DNA of 5,183 bases, taken from contig DBSW01000121.1 in NCBI GenBank assembly GCA_002306745.1, positions 1 through 5,183 on the forward strand, in the 5' to 3' direction. This stretch comes from Dehalococcoidia bacterium UBA1332. Its GTDB lineage: Bacteria; Chloroflexota; Dehalococcoidia; Lucifugimonadales; Lucifugimonadaceae. Under the pieces are notes generated by a model, which worked only from the letters and a program-made list of their open reading frames with translations, was not told where the DNA came from and ran no database searches. Below are positions 1-5,183 of the stretch, piece by piece (the first letter of the stretch is position 1; the number at the start of each line of letters is the position of its first letter). The translations under genes and the position numbers were made by a program.

Positions 1-530
1 GTTTTGCTGATTTACTCCGATTCGACGGCTGGGATGTCCATTTCTTGGGGGCTGACTCACCCGTCAATACCGTTGTTGAAATGGTTAGTGATGAGTTACC
101 TGATTTAGTTGGACTTTCTGTCAATATTGAAGCACTGGTTCCAAAAGCTGTGGACACTATACAAGCTCTTAAAAATCTTCAAAAGCCACCAGCAGTGGTA
201 GTTGGAGGCTACGCTTCTTATGTCGATTCAATAACTGGAGCTGATTTCCATGGGGCTGATGCTCTAGGCGCTATCCAATGGGTAAGAAAACACTTTGATC
301 TTGATAGCTCCTCTGTGCCGATCGAAGTTCTACTTGAGGAACTTGGTCAACGTATTCAGGTGTTACGGAAAGATAAAGGATTGAGCCAGCAGGGTTTGGC
401 AACGGCTGCTGGCTTGGACCGCAGTTATATTAGCGCTGTTGAGCATGGTAAGCAGAACGTCAGTTTTGCCACACTCAAAGGGATCGGTGATGCACTTGAT
501 GTCAGTGTGGGAGATCTGGTAGCGGGTTAG
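1..530 (+). CDS. Partial B12-binding domain protein with C-terminal XRE-type HTH (5' end outside window)
   Basis: The frame is open from the left edge (first full codon at 3) to TAG at 528-530, giving 175 visible residues. The TTG at 45 lies inside the domain and is not a credible start. Residues 1 to about 98 look like the later part of a cobalamin-binding Rossmann fold: a GWDVHFLGAD strand, PDLVGLSVN (about 33-41), then PAVVVGG (about 63-69). They align by eye with the MetH/CarH-type fold. The cobalt-ligand loop should lie about 20 residues before the LGAD strand, a few codons outside the window, so cobalamin binding cannot be confirmed. After a short linker, residues about 113-174 form a canonical XRE helix-turn-helix (LGQRIQVLRKDKGLSQ, then GLDRSYISAVEHGK, ending DVSVGDL). 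The likely role is a cytoplasmic DNA-binding regulator responding to B12, or to light through B12. It precedes the enolase-superfamily gene on the same strand by 128 bases. The HTH call is firm, the B12 fold likely, the function inferred. Confidence 0.85.
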   Translation, partial: FADLLRFDGWDVHFLGADSPVNTVVEMVSDELPDLVGLSVNIEALVPKAVDTIQALKNLQKPPAVVVGGYASYVDSITGADFHGADALGAIQWVRKHFDLDSSSVPIEVLLEELGQRIQVLRKDKGLSQQGLATAAGLDRSYISAVEHGKQNVSFATLKGIGDALDVSVGDLVAG

Positions 531-601
531 ATGTTATTCTCAGTGACTTAATATGTTTCAATCTTCTACTCGACGCCCGTAAATCTATTACGTTGCACAA
601 A

Positions 602-616
602 ACTGTGGTGTACAGT
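602..616. promoter_or_regulatory. Inverted repeat ACTGT-N5-ACAGT, possible operator
   Basis: A perfect 5-base inverted repeat with a 5-base spacer lies 43 bases before the TTG start of the enolase-superfamily gene, in the gap after the XRE-HTH gene. Size and symmetry would suit a dimeric HTH repressor. Arms this short occur by chance, no second copy was seen in the window, and no convincing -35/-10 pair was found around it. A TTGCAC at 593-598 is the only -35-like hexamer nearby, and it has no good -10 partner. Confidence 0.25.
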
Positions 617-646
617 CCTCATCAGATTCGATTCTAGTGAACTAGC

Positions 647-651
647 AGGAG
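647..651 (+). promoter_or_regulatory. Ribosome binding site AGGAG deciding the TTG start at 659
   Basis: AGGAG ends 7 bases before TTG at 659, ideal Shine-Dalgarno spacing. The overlapping GTG at 651 reads into a TGA after two further codons, so it cannot be the start. The resulting N-terminus, MKITAVRPWIIHVP, is typical of enolase-superfamily proteins. Together these make TTG the start codon. Confidence 0.8.
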
Positions 652-658
652 TGAGACA

Positions 659-1834
659 TTGAAGATTACAGCTGTACGCCCGTGGATTATTCATGTTCCG
701 TGGAGTGACCGACCGGGTGATCAACCTTCAGACGACAACAAACGAGAGCTGCTTTTTTGCCAGATCGACACGGACGAAGGAATTACAGGTTGGGGAGAAG
801 TCACTACTTACCCTGGCGTGGCCGGAAATCGATCGATCGCTCACATGATCCGTGAGGTAGGAGCGTTGTTAGTTGGTCGTGATCCAGCACACATTGAGCG
901 TATTTGGATCGATAATGTTCGAAAAATGACTTACGTCGGCACGCGTGGAGCGGTTTCGGCTACAGCCAGTGCTATAGATATTGCGTTATGGGACATACGA
1001 GGGAAGGTTATGAACCTTCCGATTTACATGTTGATGGGTGGTCCTGTTCGTGATCGTATAGCTCTTTACACTCATCCACCAGCTACCACTAATCCTGACC
1101 AGGCACGAAAAGATGCCCGAGCGATTGTTGACGCAGGTTATGAGGCCTTTAAGTTTGACCCGATGATGCACAACATACCTGAAGGTAACGCACATTATGT
1201 TGATGGCCAACTTTCGCGTAAGGGTCTCGAAGAGGCCTGGGAGATCACTGCTGCGATTCGAGAGGAAGTTGGGCCAGCTCCCGAGCTTCTAATCGATGCT
1301 CACGGGAAGTACAACGTTCCGACTGCTATCGACTTGTGTCTCGGACTCGAAGCGTCGAATATTTTCTGGTTCGAAGAGCCTGTGCCAGTCGAAAGTAACC
1401 ATGCTCTCAGGCAGGTTCGAGAGAAAATCAATGCCAAAATATCTGTTGGTGAACGTCTTTTCACTCGCTGGGAATTCATAGAGGTGTTTGAAAAGGAACT
1501 TGCGGATTTCGTGATGCCAGACGTCACCTGGACTGGCGGTATCTCAGAACTTAAGAAGATTGCCACGCTAGCTGAATCGTACTATGTGCCGATATCACCT
1601 CACGATGCAAGTGGCCCTATTAACGTTATGGCTGGAGCCCAAGTGATGATGACCGTACCGAACTTCTACAAGCTTGAGACGAGTCGTTATGACTTAAGTG
1701 ACTATAACCAGTTTATTGATGAACCGCTTGATATTCGCCAAGGGCATCTTCACGTACCAGATAAGCCGGGGCTGGGGGTGAATCTTGATCCTGAAGCCCT
1801 AAAACGCTTTGCTATCGATGGCTTTGCTGGATAG
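659..1834 (+). CDS. Enolase-superfamily (mandelate racemase/MLE) acid-sugar dehydratase, galactonate dehydratase-like
   Basis: A complete 391-residue protein, normal for the family. The N-terminal capping domain spans about 1-125, followed by the barrel. Visible barrel residues are K165 in FKFDP, D213 and H215 in LIDAHGKYN, E239 in FEEP, E265 in VGER, D288 in MPDVTWTGG, H315 in SPHDASGP and E340. D213, E239 and E265 are the expected Mg ligands. H215 (the DxH pattern) and the D288-H315 dyad are the expected acid/base groups. The ligand spacings (26, 26, and 102 to the last His) match E. coli galactonate dehydratase as I recall it. The second Lys of the racemase KxK motif is Asp167, arguing against mandelate racemase activity. 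The likely reaction is dehydration of a sugar acid or related 2,3-dihydroxy acid to a 2-keto-3-deoxy acid in the cytoplasm. The exact substrate is unknown. It is convergent with the aldo/keto reductase gene, and the upstream B12/XRE protein may regulate it. Confidence 0.93.
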   Translation: MKITAVRPWIIHVPWSDRPGDQPSDDNKRELLFCQIDTDEGITGWGEVTTYPGVAGNRSIAHMIREVGALLVGRDPAHIERIWIDNVRKMTYVGTRGAVSATASAIDIALWDIRGKVMNLPIYMLMGGPVRDRIALYTHPPATTNPDQARKDARAIVDAGYEAFKFDPMMHNIPEGNAHYVDGQLSRKGLEEAWEITAAIREEVGPAPELLIDAHGKYNVPTAIDLCLGLEASNIFWFEEPVPVESNHALRQVREKINAKISVGERLFTRWEFIEVFEKELADFVMPDVTWTGGISELKKIATLAESYYVPISPHDASGPINVMAGAQVMMTVPNFYKLETSRYDLSDYNQFIDEPLDIRQGHLHVPDKPGLGVNLDPEALKRFAIDGFAG

Positions 1835-1918
1835 TTAGTGATTTTATTTGATTAGACCGGTATTGCTTTGTCTGAGAATTTTTGTATCTAGAGCGGTTCA
1901 GTTACTGATATAAGGCGT

Positions 1919-2923
1919 TTACCAATGGTGTGCGTTAGGTGCGAAGCTAGCTTCGTAATACTCTGCTACGTGTTCACCAGGAGGAACAATCTTATTTAAT
2001 GTCTCGTCGACTTCTGGTTCGATCGTGATATTGATTGCTCCTAGGTTGTCCTTTAATTGGTCTAATGTACGTGGTCCGGTGAGTGGTGCTGTTACACCTG
2101 GTCGGCTCATTACCCAAGCGAGCGACAATTGAGAGATGGTGCAACCTTTACTTTTCGCAATTGGAATCAGGGCATCAACGATATCTACGACCGTATTACT
2201 CATTCTAAGTTGCTTTTTTGGATCAGTTTCATCGGCGTATCGCGAACCTTTGGGTCGGATTTTACTTTTTGAGTATTTTCCTGTGAGACCACCGCCAGCT
2301 AGTGGGCTCCATGGAATCTGAGCCAGCCCATATGTCTGGCACATCGGGATGTGTTCTCGTTCTATGCGACGATCGGCCATATTGTATGGCGACTGATCTG
2401 ACACGAAGCGGTTTAGCCCAAGTTCTTTTGATGCCCAAAGGGCCTCCACAACTTGCCATGATCCGAAGTTAGATGTTCCTATGTACCGTACCTTCCCTGA
2501 TCGGACTAGGTCGTCCATAGCGCGCAGCGATTCATCGATAGCGATGTGTTTTGAAGGTCGATGGAATTGATATAGGTCTATATGATCGACCTGCATACGA
2601 TTTAAGCTAGCTTCACATTGTTGGATGATGTGGTGACGGGAGTTGCCTGAATCGTTTGGTCCTTCTCCCATGCTGCCATTAACTTTGGTGGCTAGAATCA
2701 CATCATTACGTTTTCTATTTCGATTAAGAGCTTCGCCTACGATCGTTTCACTCTTGCTGCTAGCGTAAACATTGGCTGTATCAATGATGTTTATGCCACA
2801 GTCTAGTGCGTAGTCGATCATTTCAAATGAATCTTCTTTGGAAGCTCGTCCACCGAACATCATAGTGCCTAGTACAAGTGGACTGATGTTTATTCCAGTT
2901 CTTCCAAATTCAACGTATTTCAT
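1919..2923 (-). CDS. Aldo/keto reductase (NADPH-dependent oxidoreductase)
   Basis: A complete 334-residue TIM-barrel protein starting with ATG, opening MKYVEFGRTGINISPLVLGT. The catalytic tetrad is intact: D48 and Y53 in DTANVY, K80 in ILATKV, H121 in YQFHRP. Further family landmarks are GTSNFGSWQV (149-158), the SPYN segment (178-181), the PWSPLAGGGLTGKY loop (204-217) and the C-terminal cofactor-binding stretch around TAPLTGPRTLDQL (278-290). The family reduces aldehydes or ketones with NAD(P)H in the cytoplasm. The C-terminus, ending PNAHHW, shows no truncation. It lies 50 bases downstream of the RraA-like gene on the same strand, so the two are probably co-transcribed. A plausible role is reducing a carbonyl intermediate of the local pathway, but no substrate can be read from the sequence. 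The SD is weak: GGA, 8 bases before the ATG. Confidence 0.95.
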   Translation of the reverse strand: MKYVEFGRTGINISPLVLGTMMFGGRASKEDSFEMIDYALDCGINIIDTANVYASSKSETIVGEALNRNRKRNDVILATKVNGSMGEGPNDSGNSRHHIIQQCEASLNRMQVDHIDLYQFHRPSKHIAIDESLRAMDDLVRSGKVRYIGTSNFGSWQVVEALWASKELGLNRFVSDQSPYNMADRRIEREHIPMCQTYGLAQIPWSPLAGGGLTGKYSKSKIRPKGSRYADETDPKKQLRMSNTVVDIVDALIPIAKSKGCTISQLSLAWVMSRPGVTAPLTGPRTLDQLKDNLGAINITIEPEVDETLNKIVPPGEHVAEYYEASFAPNAHHW

Positions 2924-2973
2924 TTTGTTTGTCCATAACTAAATCGATAGTTGAGATCGAATATAGAGACTGA

Positions 2974-3783
2974 TTATTTGTCTTTATTTGTTTTCCAATT
3001 TTCGAAGTCGTCGTTCATTTTGTCTGAGAATTCTCTATCGACCTCACCTGGTGTATAAATCCCCTCTCGTATCCGTTGCTGTCCAAATTCGTCTTTGAGT
3101 CGAATATTTTCTGATCTCTCAACTACTGTTTCCGCTAGGTGTGGCGGAATGAATACAACACCGGTGCTGGTAACAAGAACCACATCACCCGGTACACATG
3201 TAGCTTCGCCTATACGAGTTACACCATTTATTTCTGGCATACTCACATCCAGAATCGCTGATGGGTCGACACCGCGCACTACGGCGTTGAAGTCTTCCAT
3301 TTGGAGTATTCTCTGCGTGTCACGAATGCCGCCATCTATAACCATTCCAGTGCCTGATCGAGACTTGATAGCAGTCGCAAGATTGTCTCCTGCAAATGTG
3401 CCGTTGTACACCTTACCGAAAAGGTCAACCACGATCAGGTCATTTTGCTGGAGTTCATCTATAACCCATGAATTTTGAAATCCGACACGACCATCTTGTT
3501 CGCCTTGAGCATCAATTGAATCGTGTACATCGGGTCGTCGTGGTACCCATCGGCATGTAACTGCTCGTCCGACGATCACTCGATCAGGATGCAAGTTCAT
3601 CCAGTTTCCCGTGAACTGTGAGGAATACCCATGTTGCTTACAAGTTCCCCAAGCCTCTTCACTTGTGACCAGTTTCATTCTTTCAAGGATGTTTTCAGAA
3701 ACAATTGGACGTCCGTTTGCGTCCCGTTCACCGTGCCATTCTTTGGTGATTGCGCGAAGATTTTCAGAATTTGTAAGGTTCAT
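2974..3783 (-). CDS. RraA-like / dimethylmenaquinone methyltransferase-fold family protein, possible 4-hydroxy-2-oxo-acid aldolase
   Basis: A complete 269-residue protein starting with ATG, longer than classical RraA (about 160) and HMG/CHA aldolases (about 220-240). The extra length is about 45 N-terminal residues and a charged C-terminal tail (about 245-269). Core motifs are VGRAVTCRWV (71-80), AGDNLATA (131-138) and VIDGGIRDTQ (148-157), then VPGDVVLVTSTGVVFIPP (197-214). In the aldolases, Arg and Asp of the GxxRD motif (here R154, D155) serve substrate and divalent metal binding, so retro-aldol or decarboxylase chemistry on a 2-oxo acid is possible. The old 'methyltransferase' label for the family is not supported by activity. 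The Asp usual in the GDxVxxD segment is missing (Val/Thr here), which I recall as common in this longer RraA-like subfamily. It is the first gene of a likely two-gene unit with the aldo/keto reductase. RNase E regulation is an unlikely alternative. Confidence 0.88.
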   Translation of the reverse strand: MNLTNSENLRAITKEWHGERDANGRPIVSENILERMKLVTSEEAWGTCKQHGYSSQFTGNWMNLHPDRVIVGRAVTCRWVPRRPDVHDSIDAQGEQDGRVGFQNSWVIDELQQNDLIVVDLFGKVYNGTFAGDNLATAIKSRSGTGMVIDGGIRDTQRILQMEDFNAVVRGVDPSAILDVSMPEINGVTRIGEATCVPGDVVLVTSTGVVFIPPHLAETVVERSENIRLKDEFGQQRIREGIYTPGEVDREFSDKMNDDFENWKTNKDK

Positions 3784-3960
3784 TTAGTTTGTCCGTGTTT
3801 CTTTAGTTGGCCGCTGCTTATTAGATGTGGCCATGGGAAGTTTAAATCAACTGAACACTATCAAGTGTAATATCGCGTTTGCGGAATTTGCTGACAGAAT
3901 TAGCTGCTGAACTTATTGATATCGTTTGAGTTAGCAAAAATATTTAAAAGGATTATTGTC
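3784..3960. promoter_or_regulatory. Divergent intergenic region with probable promoters for the RraA/AKR unit and the OYE gene
   Basis: These 177 bases separate two divergent genes, so promoters for both should lie here. Sequence support is weak. On the plus strand CTGACA (3891-3896) and TATTGA (3914-3919) are 17 bases apart but match the -10 consensus poorly. On the minus strand an AT-rich TTTAAA stretch lies near 3841-3846 without a good -35. Two short inverted repeats are present: ACACT-N4-AGTGT (3855-3868), a possible shared operator, and TGGCC-N16-GGCCA (3808-3833). Position between divergent genes is the main argument. Confidence 0.45.
3855..3868. promoter_or_regulatory. Inverted repeat ACACT-N4-AGTGT, possible operator
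   Basis: Perfect 5-base arms around ATCA lie roughly in the middle of the divergent intergenic region, where one site could control both directions. It differs in sequence from the repeat at 602-616. The arms are short enough for chance, so this is only a candidate. Confidence 0.22.
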
Positions 3961-3963
3961 ATT
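3946..3963 (+). promoter_or_regulatory. Ribosome binding site AAAAGGA with non-canonical ATT start for the OYE gene
   Basis: AAAAGGA (3946-3952) lies 8 bases before ATT at 3961, the best SD in this region. Starting there gives MSKLFSPIEIRGLVIPNRV, matching the usual N-terminus of YqjM/XenA-type enzymes almost residue for residue. The only canonical alternative upstream in frame is TTG at 3916. It has no SD and adds 15 residues (ISFELAKIFKRIIV and so on) without family support. The first in-frame ATG (4030) would delete the first beta strand. Confidence 0.6.
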
Positions 3964-5061
3964 AGTAAGTTATTTAGTCCAATTGAAATTAGGGGATTAG
4001 TTATTCCGAATCGGGTTTTCTATTCACCTATGTGTGAGTATTCCTGCGACACAGATGGGCTGCCGACAGATTGGCACATGGTGCATCTTGGATCTAAGGC
4101 AATCGGTGGAGCTGGCATAGTTATGGCGGAAGCTACCGCCGTGACCCCAGAGGGTCGGCTGACATCAAGTTGTCCAGGTATCTGGTCTGATGCTCATGTA
4201 GATGCTTGGCGACCTATCACCAAGTTTATTGATAGCCATGGATCTATCCCTGCGATTCAAATCGCTCATGGTGGTCGAAAGGCATCATATACACGGCCTT
4301 GGGATTTTCCGAAAAAGAAATTGGAAAAAGAAGAAGGTGGCTGGCAGATCGTGGGCCCAAGTTCAGTTCAATTTGATGATTCATATGCTGTACCGCACGA
4401 GTTATCTAAGCCAGATATCACTGATATATCACGTAAGTTCGCCGAGGCAGCAGAGCGTGCGATAGAAGCCGGTTTTAAGGTGATCGAATTGCATTTTGCA
4501 CATGGTTATCTTGCCAGTTCATTTATGTCGCCTTTATCTAATTATCGAGAAGATGAATATGGAGGCTCACTTGAAAATCGATGTCGATTCGCACTAGAAA
4601 CAATTCAGGAAGTAAGAAAGGCGATATCCGAGAGCACACCTCTTTTCGTTAGAATTTCATCAGTTGAATTCGTGGAAGGTGGTTGGACCATTGATGATTC
4701 GATTAAGCTTGCTAAATGGATGAAAAAAGCTGGTGTTGATCTAGTTGACGCATCTGGGGGTGGAAACTCGGCCAACCAAATAGTCCCACAGAGTCCTGGA
4801 TATCAAGTCCCATTCGCTGATGCTATTAGGCGGGAAGCCGAAATAATGACTGCTGCTGTTGGTCTGATTACTGAAGCCCGTCAGGCAGAAGATATTCTCA
4901 CTGAAGGCAGAGCTGATGCTGTGTTTATTGGCAGAGAAATGATGCGCAACCCTTATTGGCCACTTTATGCGCAGGCTCAGTTAGATGGCAAGTCTGATCA
5001 ATGGCCAATCCAGTATGAACGTTCTTCATTCGATGCTACATATGCAGGCCCTAAAGCATAG
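3961..5061 (+). CDS. NADH:flavin oxidoreductase / Old Yellow Enzyme, YqjM/XenA-like ene-reductase
   Basis: From the ATT start the protein has 366 residues, close to XenA (about 363) and somewhat longer than YqjM (about 338). It is a cytoplasmic FMN barrel enzyme that reduces activated C=C bonds, such as enones or nitro-alkenes, with NAD(P)H. Visible YqjM-class marks are C25 and Y27 in SPMCEYS, Q100 in IQIAHGGRKA, H178 and H181 in LHFAHGYL with Y183, SPLSNYREDEYGGSLENR (190-207), R231 in FVRIS, and phosphate-binding GLIT (301-304) and IGREMMRNP (323-331). The C-terminal QYER holds the Arg that in YqjM reaches the neighbouring subunit. The 111-128 segment is highly charged (PKKKLEKEEGG) where XenA-like proteins usually carry a PWxGG-type loop. 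The gene is divergent from the RraA/AKR unit, so a shared control region is likely. Family confidence is high, substrate unknown. The main doubt is the start codon, with TTG at 3916 as the alternative. Confidence 0.93.
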   Translation: MSKLFSPIEIRGLVIPNRVFYSPMCEYSCDTDGLPTDWHMVHLGSKAIGGAGIVMAEATAVTPEGRLTSSCPGIWSDAHVDAWRPITKFIDSHGSIPAIQIAHGGRKASYTRPWDFPKKKLEKEEGGWQIVGPSSVQFDDSYAVPHELSKPDITDISRKFAEAAERAIEAGFKVIELHFAHGYLASSFMSPLSNYREDEYGGSLENRCRFALETIQEVRKAISESTPLFVRISSVEFVEGGWTIDDSIKLAKWMKKAGVDLVDASGGGNSANQIVPQSPGYQVPFADAIRREAEIMTAAVGLITEARQAEDILTEGRADAVFIGREMMRNPYWPLYAQAQLDGKSDQWPIQYERSSFDATYAGPKA

Positions 5062-5064
5062 ATG

Positions 5065-5090
5065 TTGATTTAGGTCATACAATAAATCAA
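5065..5090. terminator. AT-rich inverted repeat TTGATTTA-N10-TAAATCAA after the OYE gene (weak terminator or operator)
   Basis: Perfect 8-base arms with a 10-base loop begin 3 bases after the OYE stop and are followed by GGTTTTAC. The location suits a terminator, but the stem holds only one G-C pair per arm and the T-run is four bases, so an intrinsic terminator would be weak. The symmetry would also suit an operator for the gene opening at 5149. Confidence 0.35.
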
Positions 5091-5148
5091 GGTTTTACTA
5101 TCTAAACTGGTTGGCATACCTTCTTATTAAAAACGAGAACCCTCACAT

Positions 5149-5183
5149 ATGATTATTAAAACTCCAATTCCCAAGATTGATAT
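5149..5183 (+). CDS. Possible start of a downstream gene (runs off the window)
   Basis: An ATG at 5149 opens a frame reading MIIKTPIPKID with no stop before the window end (11 full codons). A weak GAGA (5135-5138) lies 10 bases upstream. It follows the OYE gene by 87 bases on the same strand, a natural position for the next gene. The fragment is too short to assign a family. The short hydrophobic/basic opening is compatible with an enolase-superfamily N-terminus, but this is not evidence. Confidence 0.4.
   Translation, partial: MIIKTPIPKID

Noticed and set aside
315..530. Separate small XRE regulator starting at GTG 315
   Set aside because: No SD precedes this GTG, and the reading frame continues unbroken from the B12-like domain through a short linker, so a single fused protein is simpler.
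828..839. Tandem ATCGATCGATCG in the dehydratase gene
   Set aside because: A short run of three units within codons of a conserved gene (reading NRSIA); no sign of a functional repeat.
986..1566. Open frames on the minus strand (74 and 88 residues) and a 61-residue plus-strand frame inside the dehydratase gene
   Set aside because: They fully overlap the conserved dehydratase coding sequence, without SD sites or family resemblance.
1854..1883. AGAC-N12-GTCT followed by five T's in the convergent gap, terminator-like
   Set aside because: The stem is only four bases with a 12-base loop and the T-run is not adjacent. It is too weak to call, although a bidirectional terminator is expected somewhere in 1835-1918.
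3095..3478. 127-residue open frame on the plus strand opposite the RraA-like gene
   Set aside because: It is antisense to a well-supported family protein, has a low-complexity Ser/Thr/Arg composition and no recognisable motif.
3784..3834. A 16-codon minus-strand mini-ORF (MATSNKQRPTKETRTN) whose TAA abuts the ATG of the RraA-like gene
   Set aside because: The stop-start adjacency would suit a coupled leader peptide, but there is no SD before its ATG and no run of regulatory codons. The TAA is part of the A-rich leader shared with the reductase gene.
3916..3960. TTG-initiated 15-residue N-terminal extension of the Old Yellow Enzyme
   Set aside because: There is no SD before TTG 3916, the added residues do not match the family, and a good SD lies inside the extension, before ATT 3961.

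Overview
The window reads as a catabolic neighbourhood of a free-living bacterium. It has moderate-to-low GC, short intergenic gaps, mixed ATG and TTG starts, and mostly weak Shine-Dalgarno (SD) sites. It combines an enolase-superfamily dehydratase, an RraA-like aldolase-type protein, an aldo/keto reductase and an Old Yellow Enzyme flavoprotein next to a cobalamin-domain protein. This mix would suit a marine heterotroph such as the SAR202-type Chloroflexota, which are known for expanded enolase-superfamily families. That is only an inference from gene content; there is no rRNA or other phylogenetic marker here.

Layout. Positions 1-530 (+) hold the 3' part of a gene whose visible product is the second half of a B12-binding Rossmann domain fused in frame to a C-terminal XRE helix-turn-helix. 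A 128-base gap with a small inverted repeat follows. Positions 659-1834 (+) encode a complete galactonate-dehydratase-type enolase-superfamily enzyme with TTG start. After an 84-base convergent gap come two minus-strand genes, probably one transcription unit read from right to left: RraA-like (3783-2974), then aldo/keto reductase (2923-1919). A 177-base divergent intergenic region (3784-3960) separates them from an Old Yellow Enzyme/YqjM-type ene-reductase (+, 3961-5061). Its best-supported start is a non-canonical ATT. After that lies an AT-rich inverted repeat, and a new plus-strand frame opens at 5149 and runs off the window.

How they may work together (inference). The dehydratase could convert a sugar acid or related hydroxy acid to a 2-keto-3-deoxy acid. 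The RraA-like protein could cleave a 4-hydroxy-2-oxo acid by retro-aldol chemistry. The aldo/keto reductase could reduce a carbonyl product, and the OYE could reduce an activated C=C bond. The B12/XRE protein is the only candidate regulator in the window. No substrate can be fixed from the sequence alone.

The most notable item is the B12-binding/XRE fusion, whose domain order is opposite to CarH/LitR regulators. Next are the apparent ATT start of the OYE gene and the near-identical 16-base leaders of the two minus-strand genes. No RNA genes, CRISPR arrays, insertion sequences or attachment sites were recognised.
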